Origin: Uloborus plumipes
Lineage: Eukaryota; Arthropoda; Arachnida; Araneae; Uloboridae
Direction: 5' to 3'
DNA length: 64,000 bases
Assembly (NCBI GenBank): GCA_038373865.1
Contig: JAXGGA010001689.1
Coordinates: 1 to 64,000 of the forward strand
The notes beneath the pieces were generated by a model that saw only the letters and a program-made list of their open reading frames with translations, was not told the DNA's origin and searched no databases. Of the stretch, positions 1-12,197 are shown piece after piece. Every line of letters starts with the position of its first letter. Position 1 is the first letter of the stretch. The translations under genes and the position numbers were made by a program.

Positions 1-1897
1 AAATAAATATTATGTTATTTTTCAGAAATTTTCCTTTCTCTCTATAGATATATATTTTTTAAAATCTAGACCTAGATTATGGGAGCAATTGTTTTAGTCT
101 CTTTACATGCTCTTAAGTCACCTCATTTTAAGATAAGCAAATTATAGTTTAAAAACTAAAAAACACGCTTTTATAGTTAATTAAACTAATTAAAGACTAT
201 GTGCAATGAGTTACCGCCCTTAAGCCGCCCTTAAGTGGGTGCATTTGCTACATAATTAAAGACTATTAAATTGGACGGTACAAAATTACAAATATAAAAT
301 TAATATATTTAATACTATCATTAATACTAAAGGTTAAACTATATTTTCATGATACTCTCAGTGGTTCTCAACCTTTTTACAGCTATCGCCCCCTTCAGAG
401 TTGAAAATTTTTTCAGCACCCCCTTTGCGGACAGACGCAAAAGTGGAAGAGGGGGGAGTGTAGTTTTCTTGACCGGTTTAACTCTTAAACCGGTCAAGAA
501 AACTCATAAACCGGTCAAAAAAAAAAACTTATGCTTTTTTTCTTTAAGATAATTTTTAGAAAAAGCGTCCATTTTCCCCCGTCTGAAAAGCTGTGTCAGT
601 AACAACCAAGCTCCGAAAATGGGTCCATTAAGTATGTGAACCAGTTTTAAAGTAAACAAGAACAACACGGTTTGAAATGAAAATTCACCGTTTTCAACAT
701 TTTGTTTGAAAACCAATATATTTTGAAAAATACACCACGTTCAAATAATTCATGGACAGTTAGATCCCAAACAGTCTTGGATCTTTTTTACTTGCAACTA
801 TGCAATACGCATCCACTATTTATTACGTACGGATATAAGATTTTACTGCAGAAAGGCAATAACACAAAGCCGTTCCTTCTATTTTTCCCAGGAGGGATAA
901 AGACTTGAAACTATGGTCCGTAACTGCCATCTTTAAAGACTATAAATCAAGTTTTAATTTATAAAAACTGGTATAAGTTGAATTTGCAAATCACGATATA
1001 AGTTCAATTCGAAGAAATTCTTTTTGATTAATTTATTGCTTTGAAGTGGTTAGATAAGATAACAAAAGTTAGAAGTATGCGTTTGGCGACATTAGAGTAA
1101 AGACGGCGGTGAAATATCGGGATAGCCCCAAAATTTGTTTTGAAAACGAAATCTAAAAAATGCGGTTTCTTTAAGTTTAGGTTTCGCAGTGTTGGGACTT
1201 AAGTTCAGATTTCGCCCCGGTGAAACACTTAAAATTGACGTAATTTTAAATAATTTTTGGTAACATTTACTATTTAGAAAGAGGTCTGTCATAAAGATTT
1301 TTCACAATTGAAGTTATTTAAAGACTAACTTTAGTAGTTTTAGGGAGTCGGAGCTCCTTCCAACGTTCTCCGAAGTATAAAAATGCAAACTTTTAAAACT
1401 TTTTTTGTTGATGAAGAGATAATGGTCAAGGTTCGGGAGTTGTCTCCGGAAATTTTTTTCACATTGCACCGTGAAAAATGCGATTGTTACCTACTTTATG
1501 TTGTTAGGAGGGATGCTCTAACGATATAAAAAGTCGGTCAAGTTAGGTGGCTCTCAAATTCAAGCGCTATTGGCACATTTTAGGCTATCCTTCATGACGT
1601 AAGGAGAAGGATCAGAGTTCGGGAGATATCCGCAGAAAATAAATTTTCAATCTATCCCTTGGGACGTAAGAGATGAGGGTTTCTTGCCGCCCTCGCATAA
1701 GACATGTCCTCACAAGCACATTTGAAAATATACCCACCGCTCCCTTACCACCCAAAATCTGTCTACCGCCCCCCTGTCGCCCAAAATATGTTCACCGCCC
1801 CTCAACATCTTCCCAACGCCCACCGGGGGGCAGTATCGCTCCCGTTGAAAACTGTTGCTCTAACTGATTTTCCTCTGATTTTCAAAACAATTGAATA
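1..1897. other. Unassigned AT-rich sequence with hAT-like relic
   Basis: No gene is recognised. From about 358 the sequence starts with CAGTGGTTCTCAACC, the kind of end seen in hAT (Charlie-like) elements, and goes into C-rich text. Another C-rich stretch at about 1720-1835 resembles the opposite end in reverse, but no 8-bp duplication was found, so the element cannot be closed. Open frames here are short and low-complexity. Confidence 0.4.
463..503. repeat. Perfect 18-bp stem hairpin
   Basis: GTTTTCTTGACCGGTTTA (463-480) is followed by a 5-base spacer and its exact reverse complement (486-503). A third partial copy of AAACCGGTCAA follows at about 508-518. It lies inside the hAT-like relic and could be a subterminal transposon hairpin. 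Confidence 0.7.
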
Positions 1898-3377
1898 CTA
1901 GCAAAAATACCCGGCGTTGCCTGGGTCAGTAATGATTTTTAGAAACAATTTATACTCACCTTTGGTTTTTTTTCCTGAACTGAAAGAACTCAAAACACAC
2001 CACTTTGGCGATTTTTAAAATGTCACCAAATTTGCGGTAACTGTTTTGGGATACCTAGGATAATTTTGCTCCCCGCCCTACTTTATGAAAATACATTAAG
2101 TATTATTATGTCAATAAGTATTACTATGTCACTACAGAGAAATAGTCATCAAATGCTGAGATACTATTGCTGACCATAAAATGACTAAAAGTTTTTGTCC
2201 TCAATGATTTCGAAATTAATAGGGAGCATTTGACAATTATTTGTGCAAAAACGCAAATTAATGGTAATGTCGTCTTGTTTAAGGGTTTGATTAATTTAGT
2301 ATTTTAAAAAGGTTTTTATTGGATGCATACGGAATCGGCCAACAAAATAAAAAAAACTGAACTTTTCAAATGTGGGAATATTATTTCGATGATTAAGATT
2401 TTGCCACAGTCGATAAATATCAGACAATAATCGTTTTATTTTGGTTACGTAGTATAAGAAGTAAAGTATTATTGCGTAGTCTTTGGCACAAAAACTGGCG
2501 TCAGTTGAAAAAATCGCAGAGCATCTCAGTTATTAAAATCTTGCAGCAAATTTGGCAAAATTCCTGTTCAATTGGATACTAAGTAACTGCTCAATTGTAA
2601 ATACCCCCAGAAAGTGCCAAATCAACGAAAACAAATTTAAGAAATGCCGAAAAGTTGTATTTAAAGCTCCATCAAATTGGAAAATAATGAACCTAATTTA
2701 TTTATTAGTTGCCAATCTCATCTAGCGATTACGTTATCGATACTCTAAAACATACTTACAAAACTCGCGAAAATAATTGATGCAGTGAACAATCTACTGA
2801 TAAAAGAATACAATTTATACTACAAAATAATATTTGCACGTTGCAAAGCACAATAAAAAACACATTGCTTAAGGATACATATTCTACTTATTTCTAAGAC
2901 TATAAAAAGTTTTAAAATACAAATCATAGAAAAAGCTCATTAGAGAGATGGCGCGAGAGCGTTTCCAATGTCTATGTAAAAGAGTGGATATTAAAAATGA
3001 AGCTGAAAAAAAAAAGACTTTTTGATTTGACTTGAGAAAGCCTTGAAAATTTAATGCAAAAAGTGGAAATGATACACGCAATTCTAGCTATCGACAGGGA
3101 GTTGAGATGATGCACTAAATACTGAATTAGTTTGTTGGAAGCCTTCGCGGATTTATGCGAAAAATGTGCTTAAATTGGAATGAAAAAAGCGCTACCAATC
3201 TAACTTTTTCGAATATCGTTATAAATTATAGCCTATGTGTTACTCTGATGTATAAGCTACATTATGGTGAAAGTTTCATTAAAATCCATTCAGTAGTTTT
3301 TGCGTGAAAGAGGAACAAACATCCATACATCCATCCATACATCCATACAAACTTTCGCATATATAATAGTATTAAGA
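1898..3377 (-). mobile_element. Non-autonomous Helitron, minus strand
   Basis: On the minus strand the element starts with TC after a host A (3378/3377) and ends with CTAG before a host T (1898-1901). A GC-rich hairpin, ACCCGGCGTTGCCTGGGT on the plus strand (1909-1926), lies just inside the 3' end. TC start, CTRR end, subterminal hairpin and A/T insertion without duplication are the Helitron hallmarks. The 5' end carries the GCGAAAGTTTG...CATCC-repeat text that I know from widespread arthropod Helitrons. No Rep or helicase frame is present, so it depended on an autonomous partner. Confidence 0.8.
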
Positions 3378-3941
3378 TTCGCATACTTTACATGTACTTA
3401 TAACACATCAACATGTAATATAGTTTAGCCTTTAGTATTAATAATAGTATTAAATATAGTACTTTTATATTTGCAAACAACTGAAACACTTGTAATACAT
3501 CAACATGTAATATAATTTAGCCCCCTTTAGTAAATATAGTAGTATTAAATATATTTCTTAACTATGGGGTTTTTAAAGAATGTGAATTTTATTTTTTGTT
3601 CAGAGTTACATACATTTATACAAACAAACCCACATGTGAAACTAATAAAAGCGTATTAATAAAAAGAGGTGAATATTAAGTACCGTGGAATTTCAATGGC
3701 TACAGTATTTTTTCCAAACATGGATTGCTAAGGCAGTAGCAATTCCTAATGTGTATTTTGATTTCAATCTTTATGAATTTCGACAGAATAGGGCCTTTAA
3801 GGACAATGTCATTCAAACAGAGTCCTCGCACTATTGGCAGACAAGCCTGAAACCTCAACTCATTCCGAACGGAGTCGCCACGAATCTACATGCCTAGCAA
3901 AACTAAGTACAAGACACCGTAGAACACTTGCAATCAACTTG
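3378..3941. other. AT-rich sequence with a short direct repeat
   Basis: No gene is seen. ACATCAACATGTAATATA occurs at about 3406 and again at about 3498, each followed by related TAGTATTAAATATA text. About 60 bp near 3418-3476 is also similar, in inverted orientation, to 286-346. Confidence 0.5.
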
Positions 3942-4197
3942 CCTACCACAACACGTATTTTAACTGGTTGGATGGGGACATGAATAGCGCTCTGTTTCTT
4001 ATATTTTTTTTAAATTAAATTTAGAAACCGAGCAAACACCTGGTCCACAATCTTCAGAGGATCTTGTGACCATGAGCATTTTTAACGCCCCAAGCCTCCA
4101 TTAGTGAAGACGGTGGATTTTTGATCGGCTAGGATCGAGCCCGAGAACCTCCGGTTACGAGTCCGACACCTTACCGATCGGGCCACTACGGCCAAGC
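3942..4197 (-). repeat. tRNA-derived SINE, minus strand
   Basis: Read on the minus strand, the segment begins with tRNA-like text. It has an A-box-like TGGCCCGATCGGTAAGG and a B-box-like region around GGGCTCGATCC. A tRNA-unrelated body then matches the other copies of this SINE here (22509, 46797, 48216), including GACGTTAAAAATG-like and CAGAGCGCTCTTC-like blocks. RNA polymerase III A and B boxes are typical of tRNA-derived SINEs. Confidence 0.75.
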
Positions 4198-5074
4198 TTG
4201 TGTTCATAGAGTGAGAAAAAGTTTGGTTGTATTAAGCTGATAAGTAGGGAACTATTTTCAAACTTTTTACGGACTCTTGACTTCTTAAGTGCTTTTAATG
4301 TTACAAATATTATTTAAGACATTTTTAAGTTTTCCAGTGTAGTTTTAGATAATATAACTGCATTTTTGCTGTTTAACTGCTTTTTGTCGATGGATTTGTG
4401 TATTTAAGCTTGGAATATTAATGATAATAACATTAATAATGATAGATATCTATATACATAAAAGACTACTTCTGAAACCGTATGTCCGGGGTAATCTTCC
4501 AAACTACTGGACCGATTTTAACCATTTTTGCACCGTTAGATAGCTACAGTAACAGAGAGCAGGATAAGCTATAATTTATTTCTAAAAAGCTTAGTTTAAA
4601 AAAGTTATTATGGAAAATAGTAAATTTCATGTCATTTTCCCCATTAAATAATTAAATTTTCAGTGTATTGTTGCAAAAATTTGGTTGCCATGCAACAACA
4701 ATATTAATAGTAATCATAATGAACATTTTGAACCTAGGCTTCTCTGGAGTAAGTATGAAATTTATTGCTTTCTTAGGATTTTTAGATTCATCTGTGCCAA
4801 TAATCGCTACCGAGACTAAATAAAAAGATAATTGATTTTGGCAACAGTTAGAGAACAGAAAATGTTATAGTCAAAAAATTTCTAAGAAAGGTACGAAAGA
4901 TGCATTCACCAATGTAGTCACAAGAATATAAACTAATGATGGGACTTATTTTACGTGTAATGTTTGGAAATACTTGACTCCAGTGCGATTGATATTGTAA
5001 ATATATATTTATTTTAATTTACAGGGTGTGGCAGAGAAACTTGCTGATTTTAATTGGATGCTAATTAGCAAGGA

Positions 5075-5720
5075 GTGGTCAGAAAGGAATGGGAAGAGTC
5101 TCATTTTAAAGAGAGGGTCCTGAAGTTTTGTTATCTTATAGAGTTTAGTTGTCGCTATGCGTTATACAAAGGAGCAACGAGCGTTCGCCGCCGAATCTTA
5201 CTTTTCAAATCATCTTTCGGTGGTTGCCACTCAACGTGCCTTCCGAACTCGGTTCAAAATTCAGCACGTTATTCCCATTCCTGGCTGGGAATCGACTATT
5301 TTGTGGGTGAAAACATTCAGGGAAAGTGGGAGTGTGGCAAAAGAGGATCAGGAGGTCAACGGATTTCCAGAACCCTAGAAAACGTCGAAAAGGGGAGTCG
5401 TTTTTGCGCTCTCCCACGCGTAACACGCTGCTGCTTTGGGGATTTTTGACTGGACACTGAGACGAATTCTTCACAACAAACTCCAGTTTCATCCCTACAA
5501 ACTTGCTGTGGTTCACCAGTTGAGTGATAACGTCTCCTTGAAAGGTGACGTACCGTGGCCGGCCTGCTCCCCCGATTTGACACGCTGTGACTATTTTTTA
5601 TGGGGGTATCTCAAATCGATCGTTTACAACGACAAGCCCCGGACCCTGTAACGCCTGAAGAACAACATTCGGCTTGCTATCACCAACATACCCTGTACCA
5701 AGCTTATAACATTTCCGATT
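5075..5720 (+). pseudogene. Internally deleted mariner-type transposase
   Basis: Two blocks of a Tc1/mariner-type transposase of the kind common in arthropods. The N-terminal block (from about 5157) reads RYTKEQRAFAAESYF and VATQRAFRTRF, a helix-turn-helix DNA-binding region. A frame change near 5380-5450 leads into ILHNKLQFHPYKLAVVHQLS. The text then jumps straight to PWPACSPDLTRCDYFLWGYL, the region of the third catalytic acidic residue. Everything between is missing, including the first two catalytic aspartates, so the gene is dead. It sits inside a Helitron, so it was captured by it or inserted into it. Confidence 0.75.
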
Positions 5721-5804
5721 TACCTAAACATTGTTTGCATCTTGCATTTGTGTTTCAGGTGTGTAATACAGTTTTTTAGTTTGTCCAGACAGAAAAAATT
5801 GCCA

Positions 5805-5914
5805 TCCCAAGTAGCACACTTCGTTGTTTAAAGGTTGTAAAATGGTTATTAACGTTGAAACAACCGCTTAAAAACGTTGATAAAACGTTTAAAGGTTATT
5901 TGTGTTACCTGGGA
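5805..5914. mobile_element. Short TIR element (MITE)
   Basis: About 110 bp bounded by TCCCAAGTAGCACA and the inverse of TCCCAGGTAACACA. Inside, AACGTT-containing blocks repeat. No clear target duplication was found, so the class is open. Confidence 0.5.
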
Positions 5915-6036
5915 TTGTTTACAGAAGCAGCCATTGTGTATATAGATATGCACTTTAATGTTAAAAAATTCATGAACGCGTGTCACTAAAACACCATACC
6001 CGGCACAAACCCGAGCAGGGCCGGGTACCCGGCTAG

Positions 6037-6421
6037 TAAAAAAATAAAAGATAAAAAGAAATTCATTACTAAATGAAAAACGAATGTAAACGCTTTGCGT
6101 TACGTATCATTTAACTGAAAAAACGACGTTAGCACAGAGTAGGTTTTCAAGAAAATTCAACAACAAGCTATTTCAGGGAAACAATGGAGCTTTTTTACAA
6201 TGGCAAAAGTGCTCTACGCATTACACAAAGTTGTGAGTTAACGCTTGCTAATTATGATTTCAATTTGTGCTTTGTTTGAGGTTTTATATATATTTTTAAA
6301 ATTTTAATCACAACAGTTTACTCGTATTTTCTTAAGTTTAAAGTCGTTTCATGGAGACGATTCCTGTTGTACGGCATTAAATTGCAAATTTTTCTATCTT
6401 TAATTTTTCATGCGAAAGAAA
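6037..6421. other. Unassigned
   Basis: Nothing recognisable is seen between the Helitron end and the next MITE. Confidence 0.5.
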
Positions 6422-6425
6422 TTAA

Positions 6426-6939
6426 CCCATTAATGCCTGACATTTTTTTCTTCAAAAATATTTTGTATACTGGTTACAAACACAGTTTAATGGACAGGAA
6501 AAATAATAAAAAAAATATTATATAAAAAATTATTTTTTTATTAAGGAAAGAAAAATCGTCCCTTAAAAATTACGATAGACCCTAGAGGGTACATACTTTT
6601 TTTTACTAAAATTGTTTTCTGCCTACGATATAATATTTAAAAAGACATTTTATAAGAAGAAATAAAATCAGCAACTAACATAAACTGGGAAGCTGGGAAT
6701 AACTTTGAAAACTTAGCTTTTTTTCTTGAGATTGTGAACGACGTAATTTTTGATATAGGTCATGTTAAAACTGCTACAGAACACACTTTACAATGGTTAT
6801 GTACTGCAATCTGTTAATAACGAATTGAAACAATACCAAGGTACTAATTGAGCACTATTATTTGGTTGAAATGGTCATTTTGGGGAAATTCAGACCCTTT
6901 TTTGGACCGTCCCTAAAAGAGACGCTAGGCATTAATGGG
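6426..6939. mobile_element. piggyBac-type MITE
   Basis: Terminal repeats CCCATTAATGCCT and AGGCATTAATGGG are flanked on both sides by TTAA (6422-6425 and 6940-6943), the piggyBac target site. The ends and internal blocks (a GTCCCT...GGGACGCTAGGC type motif and a CCTAGAGGGTACATAC block) are shared with the longer element at 61993-63772. This 514-bp element is therefore an internal-deletion derivative of that family. Confidence 0.85.
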
Positions 6940-6943
6940 TTAA

Positions 6944-8182
6944 AGAAAAATATTATTATGCGCTGAATCTAATTTAGTAAGTTTTAAAATCGAGACTGAT
7001 TGTATTAATTGTGATACAATTCAAATAAGCTACCTATACTAATTTTTATTTAATTCACTCACAGTTTCCTCATAGCTAAATTTAATTTTAGGTTATTATA
7101 TTACACCTAGAATTTCAGAAGTGGAATAAATTATGACATATTTTCTCCCCCAAAAGCCTCATTATATTGACAGCGTTCCAAGGATACCGAGGATGAAATT
7201 AAGCTTTCGCAGTCTCATTAATAACCGTTTCTAAAATTGAAAATGAACTTACTCATGTTATACTTTGTTGAATAATTTAAATGAAGGGCTTGAGTCCAAA
7301 CGAGACATTATTTCAAACTTATCTGGAGTTTATTTGCGAAATTGATTCAATGTTTGGCAGACTATTATCTGAAACTAATCGAGCTAATGGGGAGTCTCGT
7401 TTATGCTATAGGACGTATGCCGTCAAACACGTACTTTTTCCAATGAAATCCATATGAATTAACAGTCATAAATTACTTATTTTTAAAAGTAGTGTGTTTC
7501 CCCAATTCAAATAACTTATTGAATGGGAACAACAAAGATATTGAATGTTACAAAAGCCTGTTCAACCTCCGTATAAGAATGTATTAGTATAGAAGGAGTA
7601 TGAGAATAGCAATACCAGTCAATTTGCTTTAGCAGCTTTTATATTTCTTCGTTAGTTTCCACAAGTTTCCAATTTTCGAAAATCTTCTTGTGAAATCTCT
7701 CTACGTGTTCATTGTTGTCTGGGTGCAGGACTTTTTCTACATAAAGTCTGTATGACTTCATCACATTAGTTTTAACAACAAGGAAGTCTCCTGGATAAGA
7801 AATAATTTAAAATCTGGAACTTTCTGGCACTCTCACAAGGCGAGAGTACGATCTATTGAATGCATTTCATGTATTAATATATTGGATGTAGTAATGAACA
7901 TGAAGTTATATCCATTTCCCTTATGGTCATTTGGGGGATTAAATATAGTACTTATGTGATTTCAAAAGAGAAGGTAAATTTGGGGTCTGAAATCAAATTA
8001 TCTGATTTTAATTAGTATCAAAGCAATGCTTGATGCGATTGAGAAAAGCGTACGTTATGATTTTGATTTGATTTAATTTGAAATTTTGAAGATTTACCTT
8101 AAATGCAACAGAGCATACTTTATAATATCAGTAATTAATACAGAATATAATTACAGAATAGTTTATGTAAAACTATATTAGT
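6944..8182. other. Unassigned AT-rich sequence
   Basis: No gene, repeat border or RNA gene is recognised in this stretch. Confidence 0.5.
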
Positions 8183-8348
8183 CAGGCCCGTCATTTAGGG
8201 AGGCAGGGGGGGGGTCAATTGCCCCCCTGACTTTGAGAAATCAATGTATTTACGTATAAGTGGGCCTGTTTTTTGTTGTTTTCTGGTGAAATTGTATTGT
8301 GTTTTTACCCTTCCCCCCCCCCTGGAAAAACTTAAAATGACGTCCCTA
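8183..8348. mobile_element. hAT-type MITE
   Basis: A 166-bp element bounded by CAGGCCCGTCATTT and AAATGACGTCCCTA. It is flanked by an 8-bp direct duplication ATATTAGT (8175-8182 and 8349-8356). The 8-bp duplication and CAG-type start fit hAT. The interior holds a G-run and a C-run that could pair. Confidence 0.75.
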
Positions 8349-8434
8349 ATATTAGTAATAAAACTGTCAAATTCTTTAACTGTGTACGATCTTATAAAAT
8401 TTAAGAAATACATTCGAAAGTAACAGCGTACTCA

Positions 8435-9155
8435 CGAAGAGAAAAAATCTGGTATGAGTCCCACACTACTTCCTTTTACGTGTAAATTTCTTTGTAGATG
8501 TCTTAGTGTTAAAATAGTGCTAGGAGTGAGCAAGATAGCAATTTGAACATTTACACCCATAGTTTGCCACGAAACAATGCAAAACAAATGTTTTACAATG
8601 ATTCATTTTCTAAATATCGCCGAGTTTAACATCATTCAGTGGATTTTTCACAAAATATCGCCAATAGCGCCAAATTGAACCCAAATTCAAAAAATATTTT
8701 TTTTTCACCAAATTTGTCGCCAAGTTGGCGTCAAACACTTGGAGACCAAAAGCTTGGCGATATATCACCGAGTGGTCGTGCCAATTCATCTGCATTGAAA
8801 TTAACACTGATTTACCTCAAAAAAGGGGTAAAACACCCCCTTGGGGTCATTCGAATGCAACCACAAGGGGACTGCATATAGTTTTTGAGTTACGCGACCC
8901 ACATACATACATACATACATCCGCACAAACGTACATACAGACGTCACGAGAAAACTCGTCGTAAATAACTCGCGGGTGGTTGAAAAGGATTTTTCGGCTG
9001 CTTATATGTTGGTAAGTACATATGCACGTGCTGACAGGTCGAAAAAACTACTGAACTTTCATTCGGGGGTGAGCAAAATCAAAATTTAGACTCAAATTTG
9101 AGTGATTTTTTTTTCGCGATCACAATACTTCCTTTACTACGTAAAAGAAAGTAAA
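8435..9155 (+). repeat. (CATA)n-bearing interspersed repeat, copy 1
   Basis: One of five copies of an unclassified repeat (others at about 13690, 14480, 26705 and 55548). It runs from TCTGGTATG...CCACACTACTTCC through a region of iterated TTGGCGA / TCGCCAA words. It continues through CAAAAAAGGGGTAAAACACC, a CATACATACATA microsatellite and GACGTCACGAGAAAACTCG. It ends with ACTTCCTTTACTACGTAAAAG, which nearly mirrors the start. No coding frame is conserved between copies. Confidence 0.7.
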
Positions 9156-9394
9156 AACAATAACTGTCTTTGTGTTTTTTTTTGATGAACTTTTTATTGT
9201 AAATTTAATTTTTAAAGTTACTTGCAGATTTTTAAACATGTTCATTTTTAGTATACTATATGTTAAGAATAACAACAGTCACCCAAATGTCAACGTAAAT
9301 CAAAAAGCCATAAAAGTAACAGCAACAACAGACAGTGATGATACACTAAGAAAAATGTTACCAAGCACTCACTAATTTTGTTAATTTTTATTAA

Positions 9395-9615
9395 CCCTAC
9401 ACTGCATAGCGTTGCCAATTGGTTACATGGACTTTTTTTCCTTATGACCATGCATAAGGCAACTCAAGCATAAAAAGTAAGTATTAGGTATCTTTAAAGC
9501 AAATATAACCATCTATCCTCAAAGTTATTTTTTTTTAAATGGGTTCCAATGTTTTCTTATTACACTAAAAACATATATATGTCTTTCAAAGAACAAAAAA
9601 TCATGCAGTGTAGGG
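9395..9615. mobile_element. piggyBac-type MITE, second family
   Basis: CCCTACACTGCATA at the left and ATGCAGTGTAGGG at the right form terminal repeats, flanked on both sides by TTAA (9391-9394, 9616-9619). The interior is non-coding. The ends differ from the 6426-6939 family. Confidence 0.8.
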
Positions 9616-10754
9616 TTAATGATTGTTTGAATTAATTTAGAAACTTGTAGTTAAGGGAAATAGATTTGTGTCATGCTCAGCTTGATTTTTAAGCTCTTAA
9701 ATATCTAGATATTTCAAGATCTCGAATAACGAACAATCTAAAGCAGTGGTGGCCAACCCGCGGCACGCGTGCCACAGTGTGGCACGGTGGAGTATTTAGA
9801 GTGGCACGCGAAGACTCTTTGAACTTTTTTCAAAATTGAGAAAATAATGTGGTTTTCAGCAATTTTGTGGAACTTTTTAAACTTTATTCTCATAGTTGAA
9901 AAAATCCCTTTAAAATCTTACTGCTAATTCATTTGTATTTAATCTATATATATAAAATCAAAGTTTGATGACGTCACGGGTTCGGGTCAAACGCTCTCCT
10001 GGAAAATTTACGCAACGTACGATTATAAAAATTGGTACAAAATTATTCCACACACTGATGATGTGCAAGACGTAGCCGAAATTTTTAAATTCGCCCTAGA
10101 TTTTTAAAAAATTTATTTAAAACTTATATTCACAACGTATCGCTCCTTTTTTTTTGCACTCCAAAAGGGTTTTCTTTGTGATTGAAGTGAAATCAATTGC
10201 CAACTTCTGGCATGTGCCATGTGCGTTTATTTACAGTTTTCAAAGTAAGTGTCATTCGCTTTATTTCGTTCATTCCGCTCTGATTTATTTTCTTCTTTTG
10301 CTGGATTACTTTTTTTAATTTCCTGACATTTACTTTATTTTTGGGGCAATAACTTTTCTTCTCTTTTACTTAATTTGGCGGATTATTTATTTACAAAAAT
10401 TTTTCAATTCGTATTAGCACTATAGTATTAGTACGTTTTCCAGTATTTGGTAAGTAGTTGATAACAATGTTTATCAATTTTCCTCCAGGGTTTTTCTTTC
10501 AAAATTTTCAATTTACTTTCTAAAATTCTTTTGTGGTGGTTTACATACATTTGTCACACATGAAAATATTTACTTTTTGAAATTTCTACTATGCCACGCA
10601 TTGCATTATTTCTCATGGTATGTTCTTTTTGCTCCTAATTTCATACATACATAGTCCTTAATTGCATCTATTTAACAAAGTTGTTTAAATTAAATGTTTC
10701 AAAAGTTACAAAATGTTTGCTTTTGCTACTAAGTTCCTATCAGTTGCATGAGAA

Positions 10755-11141
10755 ATGCCTCCTCTACCTAAAGGGAGGCGATGTTTGCGTAGTCGTAATT
10801 TACATCAACGAGAACTTTGGCAGCAAAAAATTAACCAAGATACATCCTTACAGAAAGAAATAAGACTTAAGCATAAAAGAATTACATGTCAAACAACACG
10901 ATTACTCCAGATTGGTGGCACTGCTACAGTCGCTAGCACTTCTGATGTAATTAATAGCATACCTGCTGTGGTTAGTACCCCCACTACACTTAATGCTACA
11001 GTTAATATAGTGAATGGCGAAATAAATACTCGGCAAACAACACAATTGCTTACGATTGGAGGCACATCTGCCGCAGTCCATAGCACATCTGATGTAATTG
11101 GTGGCATATCTGCTATAGTTAGCAGGAAATACTGTATTTAA
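10755..11141 (+). pseudogene. Possible Helitron protein N-terminus
   Basis: A 128-codon frame begins MPPLPKGRRCLRSRNLHQRE, a short basic start resembling the N-terminus of Helitron proteins. It then shows two copies of a roughly 45-residue unit: RLLQIGGTATV...STSDVINSIPAVVS and QLLTIGGTSAAV...STSDVIGGISAIVS. It runs into the helicase remnant in another frame near 11120, probably at a deletion junction. Assignment rests on position and start composition only, because no catalytic motif is present. Confidence 0.4.
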
Positions 11142-12197
11142 TGGCACGCATGCTTTTCAGTGCAGTCTTATAGTTTGGGATGAATGCAGCATGTCACGTA
11201 AGTTTGCATTTGAAGCTCTTGATCGTACACTACAAGACTTTCGTTGCAATAATAGCATTATGGGTGGTATAACTTTATTACTGGCTGGTGATTTTCGCCA
11301 AACTCTACCAGTTATTCAGCGTGGAACAAGAGCTGATGAAATGCATGCATGTATTAAATCTTCTTACATTTGGAATGGAATTAAAAGATTAAAATTGAAA
11401 ACACATATGAGAGTTTATTTAACAGGGAATTCTAATGCGCAGTCATTTGCTGATGATTTACTTCAACTTGGAAATGAAGCCTTGGAGGCAGAAAATCAAA
11501 GTGGAATTATTTCTCTTGATAGAATTGGAACTGCTGTTGCCTCACGACAGGATCTTTTGGGAGCTGTGTTTCCAAACATAGTAAGGCATTATATGGAAGA
11601 GAACTGGTTGTGTCAAAGAGCTATTCTTGCTCCAAAAAATGATGCTGTCGATGTTACAAATAAGCAGCTGCTATCTCGATTACCTGGTTCTTCTCAAATC
11701 TACAAATCAGTTGACACAGTTTGTAACATTGATGAAGCAGTTAATTACCCAACAGAGTTTTTAAATTCTTTAGAAATTTCAGGAGTTCCATCTCACATTT
11801 TGGAATTAAAAGTTGGAGCACTAATTATGCTACTAAGAAATTTAGATCCTTCTTCACTCTGTAATGGTACAAGACTTACTGTTAAAAAAATGTCACAGAA
11901 TATCATTGAAGCCACTAATATTACTGGATGTGCGAAAGGAAAGGAAGTTTTATTCCTCGAATTCCAATTATTCCATCTGATGTTCCTTTTGAATTCAAAC
12001 AATGGCAATTTCCTATTCATTTAAGTTTTGCCATCAGCATTAATAAATCCCAAGGGCAATCTTTAAAAGTAGTAGGTCTCGATCTGGAAAGTCCATGTTT
12101 TTCACATGAACAGTTGTACGTTGGCTGCTCAAGAGTGGGAAGTAAAAATAATCTGTATATTTTTGCTCCTGGAGGGAAGACAGTTAATGTCGTTTAA
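11119..12197 (+). pseudogene. Helitron PIF1-like helicase, C-terminal half
   Basis: In the helicase family this domain unwinds DNA during rolling-circle transposition. The open frame starts after a stop at 11116. It shows the Walker B motif IVWDECSM (about 11176-11193), then LLAGDFRQTLPVI (motif III region), LKVGALIMLLRNLD, and, after a one-base frameshift near 11945, FAISINKSQGQSL and LYVGCSRVGS (motifs V/VI). The Walker A motif and the whole Rep domain upstream are absent, so about two thirds of a full Helitron protein is missing. The longest single frame is 11191-12024 (277 codons). The second segment, 11928-12197, ends with a stop after GGKTVNVV. It is non-functional. Confidence 0.85.

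Larger units (their letters stand above)
4449..6036 (+). mobile_element. Non-autonomous Helitron with mariner cargo
   Basis: It starts A|TCTATATACATAAAAGAC at 4449 and ends CTAG|T at 6036. Inside the end, TACCCGGC and GCCGGGTA form a stem, and the palindrome CCGGGTACCCGG (6021-6032) abuts the CTAG. There is no flanking duplication, as expected for Helitrons. It contains the deleted mariner-type transposase at 5075-5720 and a small TIR element at 5805-5914. No Rep/helicase is present. Confidence 0.8.

Noticed and set aside
358..1880. A complete hAT element from CAGTGGTTCTCAACC to the C-rich stretch near 1850
   Set aside because: The proposed right end is only loosely similar and no 8-bp duplication joins the two sides.
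3685..3897. 70-codon plus-strand frame as a small gene
   Set aside because: No recognised motif, no splice or promoter support, and it lies between repeats.
8183..8348. G-run and C-run as a separate regulatory hairpin
   Set aside because: Both lie inside a hAT MITE with a clear duplication, which explains them.
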